The position numbers and the translations under genes were made by a program. The notes under the pieces were generated by a model. That model was not told the DNA's origin. It did not search any database and saw only the letters and a program-made list of their open reading frames with translations. A DNA stretch of 60,257 bases, from positions 1 to 60,257 of the forward strand of contig JASEGA010000010.1 of the NCBI GenBank assembly GCA_030018315.1, written 5' to 3'. How positions within the stretch are numbered: the stretch's first letter is position 1; every line of letters starts with the position of its first letter. This stretch comes from a bacterium. Lineage in GTDB: Bacteria; Hydrothermota; UBA3073; JACQXS01; JAGMCI01. This document shows, one piece after another, positions 35,438-44,621 of the stretch.

Positions 35438-37216
35438 TTAAGACAGCTCTTTCCTTATAAGCATTTTATATAAACCTTCATTTTTAAGCAATTCTTGATG
35501 AGTCCCCTCCTCCACTATTCTTCCATTATCCATTACGATTATTTTGTCACAATTATAGATAGTAGAGAGTCTATGGGCTATGACAATTGCAGTCCTACCT
35601 TTGAGTAACCGCTCTATTGCTTCGTGAACTTTATTCTCAGATTCAGGATCTAAGTGAGATGTAGCCTCATCAAATATGAGGATTTCTGGATTCTTATAAA
35701 GCGCTCTCGCAATTGCTATCCTTTGACGCTCACCACCCGAGAGTTTCACTCCCCTCTCCCCTATCACAGTATCGTAGCCATAGGGAAGTCTCTCAATAAA
35801 CTCGTGTGCATTTGCTAAATTTGCAGCCATACGAACAGCTTCAGGTTTAGCAGTAGTATCACCGCAAGCAATATTATTGAATACAGTATCATTAAAAAGG
35901 ATTGGCTCTTGTGTGACAAGTCCAATTAGCCCCCTAAGATTTTTAAGTGAGATTTTCCTCATATCAAAACCGTCGATTTCAATTGAGCCTTGGGTAGGGT
36001 CATAGAAACGAGCAAGTAGGTCTGTAATTGTAGATTTGCCAGCACCTGACGGACCCACAAGAGCAACATTATCACCTTTTTTTATACTAAATGTTACTCC
36101 GTGAATTACTTCTCTTGAGTGGTCGTAGCCAAAACGTACATCTCTAAATACAATTTCTTTATCAAAATGAGTGAGCGAAATTGGACTTTCTGCTTCCTTA
36201 ACAGTAGGCTTGGTATCTAATATTTTTTTTATTCTTAACATTGCTTGGATTCCTTGTTGTATTTCTACATTGGCTTTAGAAAGTTGCTTCAGAGGCTGCA
36301 TCATGAACAAGGCACATGCCAAAAAGATAAGAAATCTGTCAGCAGAAAGTGTATTAATAACAAATATCTGATACCCACCATAACTTATGAGAATACAAGC
36401 ACCAAATGCAATTATGAGCTCAGAAAGTGGAACACCAAGGAGACCAATCTTTTCAAACTTGAGAGCTGATTTCAAATAATCACGTGTAGATTTAAAAAAT
36501 TTATAAAACTCAAATTTATCCATAGAAAAAGCCTTCACTATCTTTATACCGGACACAGTCTCGCTAATCACAGATGTAATCTTGCCCATATCTTCTTGAA
36601 CTCTATCACTTCTTTCACGCAATTTTTTACCAAGTGAGTTGATAAGCCATGTTATAACAGGAAAAGTAACAGTAGCTACAAGAAGAAGTCTCCATGAAAG
36701 ATAAAAGGCAAAACAGAAATAAGCAAGAACAAGAAGCAACTCTTTTGCAAACACAAGAAAACCATTTTTTAAAGCACCTTTTATTTTTGTTATATCATTT
36801 GTTAGCCTCGAAATAATAATGCCAGATTTTGTTCTGTAAAAATAATCCAAAGAAAGGATATGAAGATGAGCATATGTATTATCCCTTAATTGTTTTGTAA
36901 TATGCTCTTCAACTGAAGCTCCAATGTAGCCGTGTAAATAATCAAATATACCTTTAAATAGAAAAATAAGAATAAGAACTACCTGTAGTCTCACAAATGC
37001 TTGTACCTTTGAGCTGCTGAGAAACCATAAGCTAAACTTAGCTAAAAGATCGCTCTTTAAGGAGAGAAAAGATTGGCTATCATAAAATATAGCGTGTAGG
37101 AAGGGGGATAGTAAAGAAAGAGAAAAACTTGAAAGTAGTGCAAAAATGAGCATAAATATGAAACAAAGTAAAATCTTTACAGTGTAAGGTTTAAAATATG
37201 AGAAAAAGAACTTCAC
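35438..37216 (-). CDS. MsbA-like ABC exporter (permease-ATPase fusion)
   Basis: 592 residues: six-helix type IV exporter domain (~1-310), then an ATPase domain with Walker A GPSGAGKST, Q-loop VTQEPILFNDTVFNNI, signature LSGGERQRIAIARAL, Walker B ILIFDEATSHLD and the H-loop IVIAHRLSTI. By family and by its glycosyltransferase neighbours it is likely to flip lipid A core or a lipid-linked glycan. Overlaps the upstream SANT/TPR gene by 4 bp. Confidence 0.92.
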   Translation of the reverse strand: MKFFFSYFKPYTVKILLCFIFMLIFALLSSFSLSLLSPFLHAIFYDSQSFLSLKSDLLAKFSLWFLSSSKVQAFVRLQVVLILIFLFKGIFDYLHGYIGASVEEHITKQLRDNTYAHLHILSLDYFYRTKSGIIISRLTNDITKIKGALKNGFLVFAKELLLVLAYFCFAFYLSWRLLLVATVTFPVITWLINSLGKKLRERSDRVQEDMGKITSVISETVSGIKIVKAFSMDKFEFYKFFKSTRDYLKSALKFEKIGLLGVPLSELIIAFGACILISYGGYQIFVINTLSADRFLIFLACALFMMQPLKQLSKANVEIQQGIQAMLRIKKILDTKPTVKEAESPISLTHFDKEIVFRDVRFGYDHSREVIHGVTFSIKKGDNVALVGPSGAGKSTITDLLARFYDPTQGSIEIDGFDMRKISLKNLRGLIGLVTQEPILFNDTVFNNIACGDTTAKPEAVRMAANLANAHEFIERLPYGYDTVIGERGVKLSGGERQRIAIARALYKNPEILIFDEATSHLDPESENKVHEAIERLLKGRTAIVIAHRLSTIYNCDKIIVMDNGRIVEEGTHQELLKNEGLYKMLIRKELS

Positions 37217-37581
37217 TTAAGATATTCTTTCGCTTTACGAGTTACATCAATTACATTAGGATAATTTAATACCACCTTTTTAAACTCATCCAATGCTTCC
37301 TTTTTTAAACCCTGGTAGTATAATTGAACTCCCTTATCAAAGATAGATATTGCTTTCTTTCTATCTTCATCCATTGGAGGTCTTATTTTATGTTCGAGCT
37401 CTACAGGTTTAGGCGCTTCATTTAACCTCGCTCTCCTCTTAACTCCCAATCTATGAAGTTTTGTCTCAATCGATTTCTGGGTTACGCCAAAATGTTTTGC
37501 AAGCTTACGATTACTCATAGTTTTGTAATTTCTAAGAAGGAATTCGTCCTCCTTTTTACTCCATTTTTTCTTTTTTCTCAT
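37213..37581 (-). CDS. SANT/Myb-like HTH protein with C-terminal TPR-like segment
   Basis: 122 residues. The first ~52 form a Myb/SANT-like helix-turn-helix (KWSKKEDEFLLRNYKTMSN, LAKHFGVTQKSIETKLHRLG). After a proline-rich linker, residues ~78-120 form a TPR-like helical pair (AISIFDKGVQLYYQGLKKEA, FKKVVLNYP). It could be a small regulator of the downstream exporter, with which it overlaps by 4 bp. No target is visible. It lies next to tRNA-Arg. Confidence 0.7.
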   Translation of the reverse strand: MRKKKKWSKKEDEFLLRNYKTMSNRKLAKHFGVTQKSIETKLHRLGVKRRARLNEAPKPVELEHKIRPPMDEDRKKAISIFDKGVQLYYQGLKKEALDEFKKVVLNYPNVIDVTRKAKEYLK

Positions 37582-37588
37582 AATTTAT

Positions 37589-37662
37589 TACGCCTGGAGG
37601 GATTTGAACCCTCAACCGTTGGATTCGAAGTCCACCGCTCTATCCAGTTGAGCTACAGGCGC
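37589..37662 (-). tRNA. tRNA-Arg (TCG)
   Basis: Acceptor GCGCCTG pairs with CAGGCGT (terminal G-U). The anticodon loop CTTCGAA between GTGGA and TCCA gives TCG. CCA is not encoded. Confidence 0.96.
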
Positions 37663-38162
37663 ATTTATGATTATTGTTCTCTTTTTTACTGTCATTAGGA
37701 AACTTAACAAATTCAATATTACAATAGCTTGGAATAAAAGAAGCAATGAATTCGACATAGAAAGAGAAGTTCTTAAAACCACTGCCCAAATGTATAATGA
37801 TACACTGGCACTGTCAGCTATTGTCAGCTTTGAGACACCCTTATTTTATTACGATTTTGCTACTCGTTCTTTTTATACTGGACATCGTCTAAAAAACAAA
37901 AATGTCACTTCTTTGTATCTTATCAAAATAGCTAAGCCAAGGTAAATATTGAGGCTGATAGATAGCACAAATCACTTTGCACATATTACATTAAGTTTGA
38001 CGAGAAGTCAAGAAAAATTGTGCTCCAGAATACACAAATAAAATTACGAAACTAAAGAAGTAAAATAAACTGACCCCAGAAATTACTGGACAGGTTGTTA
38101 AGATGTAGTTTATGCTCGGAAATGGAGGTGAAATATGGGTAAATGGAATATATAATTTTGTG
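37663..38162. other. 500-base region without a convincing gene
   Basis: An open frame from an ATG at 37667 to 37945 (92 codons) starts beside the tRNA, has no Shine-Dalgarno sequence and matches no family I know, so I do not call it. The rest is AT-rich and holds a relic of an insertion-sequence end near 38069-38152. Probably decayed DNA. Confidence 0.5.
38069..38152 (+). mobile_element. Relic of an IS3-like element 5' end
   Basis: AACTGACCCCAGAAATTACT followed by GGACAG resembles the left terminal repeat of IS3-family elements (TGACCCC...TGGACA type). About 50 bases on, GGAGGTGAAAT leads into ATGGGTAAATGGAATATATAA, a transposase-OrfA-like start (MGK) truncated after six codons. No transposase remains. 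Confidence 0.4.
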
Positions 38163-39227
38163 TCATTTTAACAATAAGGAATTAAAAAGCTCTATGTATC
38201 TTTTACCTATAGATTGAGCAGAATTCCTAATCACATAATTGTGAGCCGCCTCCATCATAGTTTTGTATTCTGGGGATTTATCAAAAACTGAGCAAAGAGC
38301 TTTCTTTAACTCATCAAATGTAGAATACTTCATTACCTCTTTATCAAAGTATCCCACATACTTTGAATTAAGTGCAATAATAGGACAGCCGGAACCAAGA
38401 CATTGAGAAGCAGTGCTTGAGACTACAACTTGACGAGGAGATGCTTTATTAAAGATAAGCGCATCAGAAGCATGTAGGTAATCGTACAATCTATTTATAT
38501 CAGGAACTTCCTCTCTTAGCTCAATATCAATAAGCTTAGAATATTGAAATTTCCTGAAATCCTTAAGTGCATCTCTATTTTTTGTCACTACCAAAAGTAG
38601 AATTTGATAATCAGATGCAAGTTCGGTTATGGATGGAATAAGCTCAAGAGCAACCCTAACATTTGGTCCAAAAAGAAGCACAATCTTCTTGTTTTCTGGC
38701 AAACCTAATTTTCTACGTTTCTCTTTTTTATCTCCCTTTACTAGCGGATAGCAAGGATATGGAATTATGTGAACTTTGTCAGGTTCGTATGCATCAATTA
38801 GGAACTTTCTATATCGTTCATCAAAGCATATAATAGCGTCCCAGTCAAACTGGTAAAAAGCAGGGTCTTTAGAGAGAGCACCGTCGTGAATCACATTTAC
38901 AACTTTTGCCTTACTCTTTATACGAGTAAAAATTTTAGCAAGTAAATCCTTGGGGAGCATACCAAGATCCTGTACTACAAATATCTCGTAATTTGATGTC
39001 AAAAATGGGATTGGATCAAGTTTAGGTGGAATATAACTTGAGACAGTAAAACATCTTGTAACATAATCCTCATCTTCTCCAACAATTTGTGTCCCGTGGA
39101 AGGCGTAATCGTAAAAAGTGAACACACGAAGGTTATGTCCCTGCTCTACCCATGCTCTCCCAATTAACTCTGCATGAAATGAGGCACCAGAATTTGTATT
39201 CCAGCCTCCCATCATTCCTATATTCAT
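38163..39227 (-). CDS. GT-B fold glycosyltransferase-like protein
   Basis: 354 residues, cytoplasmic. N-terminus MNIGMMGGWNTNSGASFHAE resembles GT4-type enzymes (glycine-rich loop). The middle has IPYPCYPLV and KIVLLFGPNVRVALEL, the start of the donor domain. The C-terminal part shows ADALIFNKASPRQVVVSSTA and CLGSGCPIIALNSKYVGYF, where GT4 enzymes bind the nucleotide-sugar. It probably acts in surface glycan synthesis like its neighbours. Donor and acceptor are unknown. Confidence 0.75.
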   Translation of the reverse strand: MNIGMMGGWNTNSGASFHAELIGRAWVEQGHNLRVFTFYDYAFHGTQIVGEDEDYVTRCFTVSSYIPPKLDPIPFLTSNYEIFVVQDLGMLPKDLLAKIFTRIKSKAKVVNVIHDGALSKDPAFYQFDWDAIICFDERYRKFLIDAYEPDKVHIIPYPCYPLVKGDKKEKRRKLGLPENKKIVLLFGPNVRVALELIPSITELASDYQILLLVVTKNRDALKDFRKFQYSKLIDIELREEVPDINRLYDYLHASDALIFNKASPRQVVVSSTASQCLGSGCPIIALNSKYVGYFDKEVMKYSTFDELKKALCSVFDKSPEYKTMMEAAHNYVIRNSAQSIGKRYIELFNSLLLK

Positions 39228-39245
39228 ATTACTTCTTTTTAAGTA

Positions 39246-39274
39246 AAAATATGCTTAAAAATTGAATTTGTCAA
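39246..39274 (-). promoter_or_regulatory. Promoter of the GT-B gene
   Basis: On the minus strand TTGACA (39274-39269), 17-base spacer, TATTTT (39251-39246). The ATG is 18 bases beyond the -10, giving a leader of only about 11 bases. Confidence 0.6.
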
Positions 39275-39364
39275 GTAAATTTTTTATACGTAAAGTAGCA
39301 ACAAAAAAAATTTATAACTTGACAAATTTAAATTTTGTAATAGCTTTTAAAAAGGAGGTGTATA

Positions 39365-39604
39365 ATGGGAGTAAGAGAAGATGTTAAAAAAATTATCGTC
39401 GAGAAGCTCGGTGTAGAGGAAAAGCAGGTTACTGATGAGGCTCGTTTTATTGATGACTTAGGAGCAGATTCACTTGATACTGTTGAGCTTGTGATGGCTT
39501 TTGAGGAAAAGTTTGGTATGGAAATACCGGATGAGGAAGCAGAAAAGCTTACAACGGTTGGTTCTGCAATTAAATATGTTGAGGAAAAGCTAATCAAAAA
39601 ATAA
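39365..39604 (+). CDS. acpP: Acyl carrier protein
   Basis: 79 residues, acidic. The 4'-phosphopantetheine attachment site is Ser36 in [16 protein letters not shown]. It carries growing acyl chains in fatty-acid synthesis. A strong AAGGAGGTG Shine-Dalgarno sequence precedes the ATG. TTGACA at 39319-39324 is a likely -35 box, but no good -10 follows at normal spacing. fabF follows 4 bases later. Confidence 0.97.
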   Translation: MGVREDVKKIIVEKLGVEEKQVTDEARFIDDLGADSLDTVELVMAFEEKFGMEIPDEEAEKLTTVGSAIKYVEEKLIKK

Positions 39605-39608
39605 TCTT

Positions 39609-40847
39609 ATGAAACGGCGTGTGGTAGTCACAGGATTGGGTGCAATTACACCAATAGGGTTATCGGTCAAAGAGTTTTGGCAAGCTCTACTCTCAGGAAC
39701 TTCGGGTGTTTCAAAGATTACTAAGTTTGATACAACTGAATTCCCTGTTAAAATAGGAGCAGGAGTTAAAGGCTTTGACCCAGCCAAGTATTTTTCTCCC
39801 AAAGAAATAAGGCGGTTGGATAGATGTAGCCAGTTTGCAGTAGCAGCTACATTTGAAGCTATAAAAGATGCTGAACTAAAGATTGAAACCGAAGATCCTC
39901 TAATGATAGGTGTCATTGTGGGCTCAGGTATAGGAGGAATAGAGACTTGGGAGGCAGAATTTAAGCACATTGAACAGTCTCCAAGAAAAGTCTCACCATT
40001 TTTTATTCCAATGATGATAATAAACTCGGTGTCTGGTGAAATTTCTATAAGATTGGGAGTAAAGGGACCAAATTTTGCAGTAGTATCCGCTTGTGCTACA
40101 GCGGCTCATGCAATTGGTGAGGCATATAGATTAATAAAACATGGGGATGCAGACATGATTATAACTGGTGGCACTGAAGCTGCTATAACACCGCTATCAG
40201 TTGCAGGATTTGCAAATATGAAAGCTTTATCTACAAGGAATGATGAACCAGAAAAAGCATCAAGACCGTTTGATAAAGAGAGGGATGGCTTTGTGATAGG
40301 AGAGGGAGCTGGAATAATTATTCTTGAGGAATTGACTCATGCGATAAATAGGGGTGCAAAAGTATATTGTGAAGTTGTAGGTTATGGGATGACCTGTGAC
40401 GCATATCATCTCACAGCACCTGAACCCGAAGGAAGGGAAGCAGCAAGATGTATGAAACTTGCATTACAGGAGGGCGATATTCATCTTGAAGAATTAGATT
40501 ATATAAATGCTCATGGAACATCTACTCCATTAAATGATAAAATAGAAACCGTAGCAATAAAGCTTGCACTCGGCGAGCATGCAAAAAAGGTAGCAATATC
40601 ATCTACTAAGTCAATGATAGGTCACTTATTAGGTGCAGCTGGGGCAGTTGAGCTTATTACTACTGTCCTGTCTATACGAGACTCTATAATACATCCAACA
40701 ATAAATCTTGAAATCCAAGACCCAGAGTGTGACCTTGACTATGTCCCGAATAAAGCAAGGGAGAAAAATATAAGAGTTGCACTCTCAAACTCATTTGGGT
40801 TTGGTGGTCATAATGCATCTATAGCACTTAAAAAATTTGAAAAGTAA
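39609..40847 (+). CDS. fabF: 3-oxoacyl-[ACP] synthase II
   Basis: 412 residues, thiolase-fold condensing enzyme that extends acyl-ACP with malonyl-ACP. Nucleophile Cys162 lies in VVSACATAAHAIG. The catalytic histidines lie in YINAHGTSTPLND and STKSMIGHLLGAAGA. FSNSFGFGG-type C-terminal loop (ALSNSFGFGGHNAS) is present. It follows acpP in the usual acpP-fabF order. Confidence 0.97.
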   Translation: MKRRVVVTGLGAITPIGLSVKEFWQALLSGTSGVSKITKFDTTEFPVKIGAGVKGFDPAKYFSPKEIRRLDRCSQFAVAATFEAIKDAELKIETEDPLMIGVIVGSGIGGIETWEAEFKHIEQSPRKVSPFFIPMMIINSVSGEISIRLGVKGPNFAVVSACATAAHAIGEAYRLIKHGDADMIITGGTEAAITPLSVAGFANMKALSTRNDEPEKASRPFDKERDGFVIGEGAGIIILEELTHAINRGAKVYCEVVGYGMTCDAYHLTAPEPEGREAARCMKLALQEGDIHLEELDYINAHGTSTPLNDKIETVAIKLALGEHAKKVAISSTKSMIGHLLGAAGAVELITTVLSIRDSIIHPTINLEIQDPECDLDYVPNKAREKNIRVALSNSFGFGGHNASIALKKFEK

Positions 40848-40875
40848 TCTACACTTACCACTTTATTATTAAGTA

Positions 40876-41553
40876 GTGGGAAAGATAAAGAAAATCGTAA
40901 TAGCTACAAAAAATCTTGATAAATTTAGCGAGATTAAAACAATTCTAAAAGAGCTACCAGTTGAATTCATTAATTTAAGAAATACTATTTTACCTGAGGA
41001 ACGTGGTAATAGTTTAGAAGAAAATGCAATTATAAAGGCAGAAACTGGTGCTAAGCTCATGCATACCATTTCTATCAGTGACGATACTGGATTAGAAGTA
41101 GATGCACTCAATGGGTTACCAGGAGTTTATTCATCACGTTTTGCTGGCATTAATGTTACCCATCCCTCTGTCATTCTGAGCAAAGCAAAAGAATCTCCTC
41201 ATAATATAAGTTATGAGGAGAATAGAAAAAAGCTTTTGAAACTACTTGAATCAAAACCAATGAATGAAAGGAAAGCTAAATTCAGATGTGTAGTAGCAGT
41301 CGCACAGATGGGAAAACGAACAAAAATATTTGAGGGAAAAGTTTACGGCTATATAACTGAAGAGGAACGCGGTAAGTTCGGATTTGGTTACGACTCAATA
41401 TTTATGGTTCCAAAATTAGGTAAAACATTTGCAGAACTGCCACCAGAGAAGAAGAATAAAATATCACACAGAGCACTTGCTCTTTTAAAAGCAAAAAAAT
41501 ATCTGAAAAATCAGTTATTAGTTGGGAATCAGAGTGAAAATAAAAAACACTAA
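40876..41553 (+). CDS. rdgB: XTP/dITP diphosphatase (Ham1/RdgB), with a repeat-encoded insertion
   Basis: 225 residues from a GTG start. It hydrolyses non-canonical purine nucleoside triphosphates (dITP, XTP). Family features are IVIATKNLDKFSEIK, ISDDTGLEVDALNGLPGVYS, GKFGFGYDSIF and the C-terminal SHRALALLKA. The family is usually ~195-205 residues. About 17 extra residues lie between RFAGINV and SYEENRKKLL and include SVILSKAKES, encoded by a family A variant repeat. The C-terminal tail NQLLVGNQSENKKH is also extra. Confidence 0.94.
   Translation: MGKIKKIVIATKNLDKFSEIKTILKELPVEFINLRNTILPEERGNSLEENAIIKAETGAKLMHTISISDDTGLEVDALNGLPGVYSSRFAGINVTHPSVILSKAKESPHNISYEENRKKLLKLLESKPMNERKAKFRCVVAVAQMGKRTKIFEGKVYGYITEEERGKFGFGYDSIFMVPKLGKTFAELPPEKKNKISHRALALLKAKKYLKNQLLVGNQSENKKH
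41169..41197 (+). repeat. Family A variant (CATTCTGAG type) inside rdgB
   Basis: TGTCATTCTGAG, then CAAAGCAAAA, then GAATCTC. In frame, it encodes VILSKAKES in a loop. The same variant lies in the opposite orientation at 51886-51910. Confidence 0.75.
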
Positions 41554-41567
41554 TCACTGCTTTTTAC

Positions 41568-41641
41568 CGGGGAGTAGCGCAGCCTGGTAGCGCACCTGGC
41601 TTGGGACCAGGGGGTCGCTGGTTCAAATCCAGTCTCCCCGA
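41568..41641 (+). tRNA. tRNA-Pro (TGG)
   Basis: Acceptor CGGGGAG pairs with CTCCCCG. The anticodon loop CTTGGGA between CCTGG and CCAGG gives TGG. It lies 14 bases after rdgB and 7 before tldD. Confidence 0.96.
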
Positions 41642-41648
41642 TATAAAA

Positions 41649-43040
41649 ATGTGGGATTTATTAGAAACCATAATGAGCTATGCAAAGGGATGGACAGAAA
41701 TTAGATATCACAATAAGCTCATAAATTCAGTAACAATAAGAAAAGGCGAACTTGAACAATCAAACTCAATTCAACAGAAAGGGGTTGGAATAAGAGTCAT
41801 AATTAACGGGACTTTAGGATTCTCAAGTACATCAAGAGTTGAAAAGGAAGTTTTAATTCATGTACTTACCGAGGCTAACACAGCTGCAATTTCTGCATCT
41901 AATGCTAAGCAAAAGAAAATTGAAGGGTTACAAATTGGTAAACTTGCAAGAGGAGAGTTTTCTCCTGAAATACATGATGCTGTTACTTCTTATTCAATTG
42001 AAGAAAAAATCTCACTCGTCCGTAAAATAGAAGAATGGGTGAGAAAAGCTTCTCCTCTTATACAGTCAGCTATCTGTAGCTATCTTGAATCGTTAGATGA
42101 AAAATATATCCTTACATCAGATGGTGCTAAAGTTCATATATTGGATTCAAAACCTGAATTCAGAGTTACGGCAGTTGGTTTCAAAAAAGGAGAAATGCAA
42201 ACAGGGACAAAGTCAATTGGAGTAACTGGTGGATGGGCTGATTTATTTAAAGAAAAGACTGCTGAAGAATTAGCAGATGAAGCTGCAAAACTTGCAGTTG
42301 ACCTTCTATCTGCACCATATCCTGAAGGTGGAAGAGCATGGGTTATACTAAGTCCAGAACTGGTAGGCTTACTTGCACATGAGGCAATAGGACATACAGT
42401 AGAGGCAGATTTTGTTCTATCGGGTTCAATTGCAAAGGGTAAAATTGGACACCCTGTAGCTTCTGAGCTTATAACCCTTGTGGACTCAGGAAATCCACAA
42501 ATAAAGCCAAATGCAGCTGGAATAGTTCTTGTAGATGATGAAGGGGTGCAAACAGAGCAAACTGTTGTTATAGACCATGGAATACTACGCAGTTATCTAC
42601 ATAATCGGGAGACTGCAAAATTATTTGGAGTGCAACCAACTGGGAATGCACGTGCTTGGTCATATTCAGATGAACCAATAATAAGGATGAGGAACACTTA
42701 TATTGAACCAGGAGAACTTGAGCTTGATGAACTTATCTCAGAAGTCAATGATGGATATTTTTTGAAGGGTGCTGGAGGGGGGCAAGCAGACTCAAATGCT
42801 GAATTTATGTTTGGTGTAGCTGAACCTTATAGAATCAAAAATGGTAAAATTTGTGAACTTGTGCGAGGTGTAACAATCTCAGGACAGGCATTTAATGTGC
42901 TTAAATCATGTAATGGAATAGGACGAGAGTTCAAATGGGGGCTTGGAACTGGATATTGTGGTAAGGGACAAATGGCAAAAGTAGATGCAGGTGGTCCTTA
43001 TCTTAGATGCCAAGCGATTATAGGAGGAAAACAAAAGTGA
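41649..43040 (+). CDS. tldD: TldD metalloprotease subunit
   Basis: 463 residues from the ATG at 41649; an open frame starting at 41601 runs through the tRNA and is not the start. TldD supplies the zinc site, HEAIGH at residues 244-249 in LLAHEAIGHTVEAD, and acts with TldE to trim peptides, for example in microcin maturation. C-terminal GGGQADSNAEFMFGVAEPY is typical. tldE follows 3 bases downstream. Confidence 0.95.
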   Translation: MWDLLETIMSYAKGWTEIRYHNKLINSVTIRKGELEQSNSIQQKGVGIRVIINGTLGFSSTSRVEKEVLIHVLTEANTAAISASNAKQKKIEGLQIGKLARGEFSPEIHDAVTSYSIEEKISLVRKIEEWVRKASPLIQSAICSYLESLDEKYILTSDGAKVHILDSKPEFRVTAVGFKKGEMQTGTKSIGVTGGWADLFKEKTAEELADEAAKLAVDLLSAPYPEGGRAWVILSPELVGLLAHEAIGHTVEADFVLSGSIAKGKIGHPVASELITLVDSGNPQIKPNAAGIVLVDDEGVQTEQTVVIDHGILRSYLHNRETAKLFGVQPTGNARAWSYSDEPIIRMRNTYIEPGELELDELISEVNDGYFLKGAGGGQADSNAEFMFGVAEPYRIKNGKICELVRGVTISGQAFNVLKSCNGIGREFKWGLGTGYCGKGQMAKVDAGGPYLRCQAIIGGKQK

Positions 43041-43043
43041 CAA

Positions 43044-44372
43044 ATGGAGCTAATTGAAATATGTGAGCAAGGGTTAAAGGAAGCAATTAAACTTGGTGCT
43101 TCAGAAGTAGAAATCTATGCGGCATCATCAAAACACATAGAAGTGACCATAGAGAAAAATGATATCCAGATTGCAAAGTCACAAATTGAAGATGGTGTGG
43201 GCATAAGAGTTTTTAAGGACAAGAGACTTGGGTTTGCTTCATTAAACGATTTTAGCGAGATTAAAGAAGGCTGTAAACGGGCAGTTGAACTCGCTAAAGC
43301 ATCGCCAAAGGATGAATATAACAAACTACCAGAACCTGTTGAGATTAAAAAAGTAGATAAAATTTATGACCCGGATTCAGAAGATTTTGGAGTTAAACAA
43401 GCACTTGAGCACGGAATTTGTATGCTTAACGAAGCAAGGAATTATGACCAAAGAATAACAGTTGATAATGGTTCATTTACAGCAAACATAGCGCATAGAG
43501 CAGTTGCAAATTCAAATGGGGTAAGAGTAAATGAGAGAACGAGTTCTTTTGTTTATTATATTGTGGGGATGGCAGTTGATGGAGAAAATGTATCGTCCTT
43601 TGAGTATGAATTTGATGGAGTTAGATTTGTAAACCAAATTGATACACGAATTGTAGCACAGGAAATGGCAAAGAATGTAGTTAACTCAATTGGAGCTGGT
43701 AAAGGTGAAAGTTTTAAGGGCTCTGTAATACTATCACCTAATTCAGTTGGCGAGCTCATTGTGGGTCCAATGTTATTTGCATTAAATGCAAATAATGTAC
43801 AAAAAGGAATGAGTAAGTGGGTAGGAAAAATTGGTAAAAAAGTAGGGACTTCAAATTTAATAGTAGAAGATAACGGCGTCATCCCGGGCGGACTTGGAAG
43901 TTCTGCATTTGACCGCGAAGGGATGCCACATTATCCACTCACAATGATTAAGAATGGGGAATTAATATCTTATATGTATAATACCTATACAGCTACAAAG
44001 GAACATAGAACAACAACCGGGCATGCCTCAGGCAGTACAGCACAAATTCCAGGAATAGGACCGACTAATTTTATAATAAAAGAGGGAACAATCACTAAGG
44101 ATAAATTAATTAGAGGAGTTAGGCAGGGTGTAATTGTAACTCGATTTTCTGGTTTTCCAAATCCAGTAACTGGCGAATTTTCAGGTGCAGTTAAAGGGGG
44201 CTGGCTTATAAAACATGGTGAGCCTGTAAAACCATTATGTGAAACTTTGATTCATGGAAATATATACGATTTATTAACTCAGATATCAGGAATTTCAATT
44301 GAACGCAAGAAGGTATTAAACTACATCTTACCCTGGATTTGTATAGATGGCGTATCTGTGACTGCGGGTTAA
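43044..44372 (+). CDS. pmbA: TldE/PmbA subunit of the TldD-TldE protease
   Basis: 442 residues, paralogous to TldD but without the HEXXXH metal site, as expected. Segments GVGIRVFKDKRLGFASLND, FKGSVILSPNSVGELI, GLGSSAFDREGMP and GEFSGAVKGGWLI are family-typical. It forms the heterodimer with the upstream gene product. Last gene of this plus-strand unit, convergent with the minus-strand zinc-ribbon gene. Confidence 0.94.
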   Translation: MELIEICEQGLKEAIKLGASEVEIYAASSKHIEVTIEKNDIQIAKSQIEDGVGIRVFKDKRLGFASLNDFSEIKEGCKRAVELAKASPKDEYNKLPEPVEIKKVDKIYDPDSEDFGVKQALEHGICMLNEARNYDQRITVDNGSFTANIAHRAVANSNGVRVNERTSSFVYYIVGMAVDGENVSSFEYEFDGVRFVNQIDTRIVAQEMAKNVVNSIGAGKGESFKGSVILSPNSVGELIVGPMLFALNANNVQKGMSKWVGKIGKKVGTSNLIVEDNGVIPGGLGSSAFDREGMPHYPLTMIKNGELISYMYNTYTATKEHRTTTGHASGSTAQIPGIGPTNFIIKEGTITKDKLIRGVRQGVIVTRFSGFPNPVTGEFSGAVKGGWLIKHGEPVKPLCETLIHGNIYDLLTQISGISIERKKVLNYILPWICIDGVSVTAG

Positions 44373-44389
44373 CTACAAACTACAAGACT

Positions 44390-44620
44390 TTATTTAGTAT
44401 CTTGCTTACTAATAGGACAGGTGGCACAGGTTGGAGTCTTACAAGTCTCGCATCCGGAACTTGAAGTATCTTTTACCCCACTCAAGAAAAAGCTACCCAA
44501 AATTTGTGTTAGTTTAGAACTACCACACTTTGGGCATTTTGTATGCTTCTTTTCTGAGATACTCGTAAACACTTCAAACTTATAATCACACTTTTTACAC
44601 TCAAATTCGTAAGTTGGCAT
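44390..44620 (-). CDS. FmdB-type zinc-ribbon protein
   Basis: 76 residues. MPTYEFECKKCDYKFEVF opens the FmdB/CxxC_CXXC_SSSS domain with CKKC and CPKC pairs. A second cysteine-rich tail (CETCKTPTCATC) follows. Family members are small putative regulatory proteins; function unproven. One base separates it from the rhodanese gene. Confidence 0.85.
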   Translation of the reverse strand: MPTYEFECKKCDYKFEVFTSISEKKHTKCPKCGSSKLTQILGSFFLSGVKDTSSSGCETCKTPTCATCPISKQDTK

Positions 44621-44621
44621 C

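Noticed and set aside
37667-37945. Open frame of 92 codons beside tRNA-Arg
   Set aside because: No ribosome-binding site, no recognisable motif, and it lies in a decayed region.
41601-41648. Longer N-terminus for tldD starting at 41601
   Set aside because: It would be translated from inside tRNA-Pro. The ATG at 41649 fits TldD family length.
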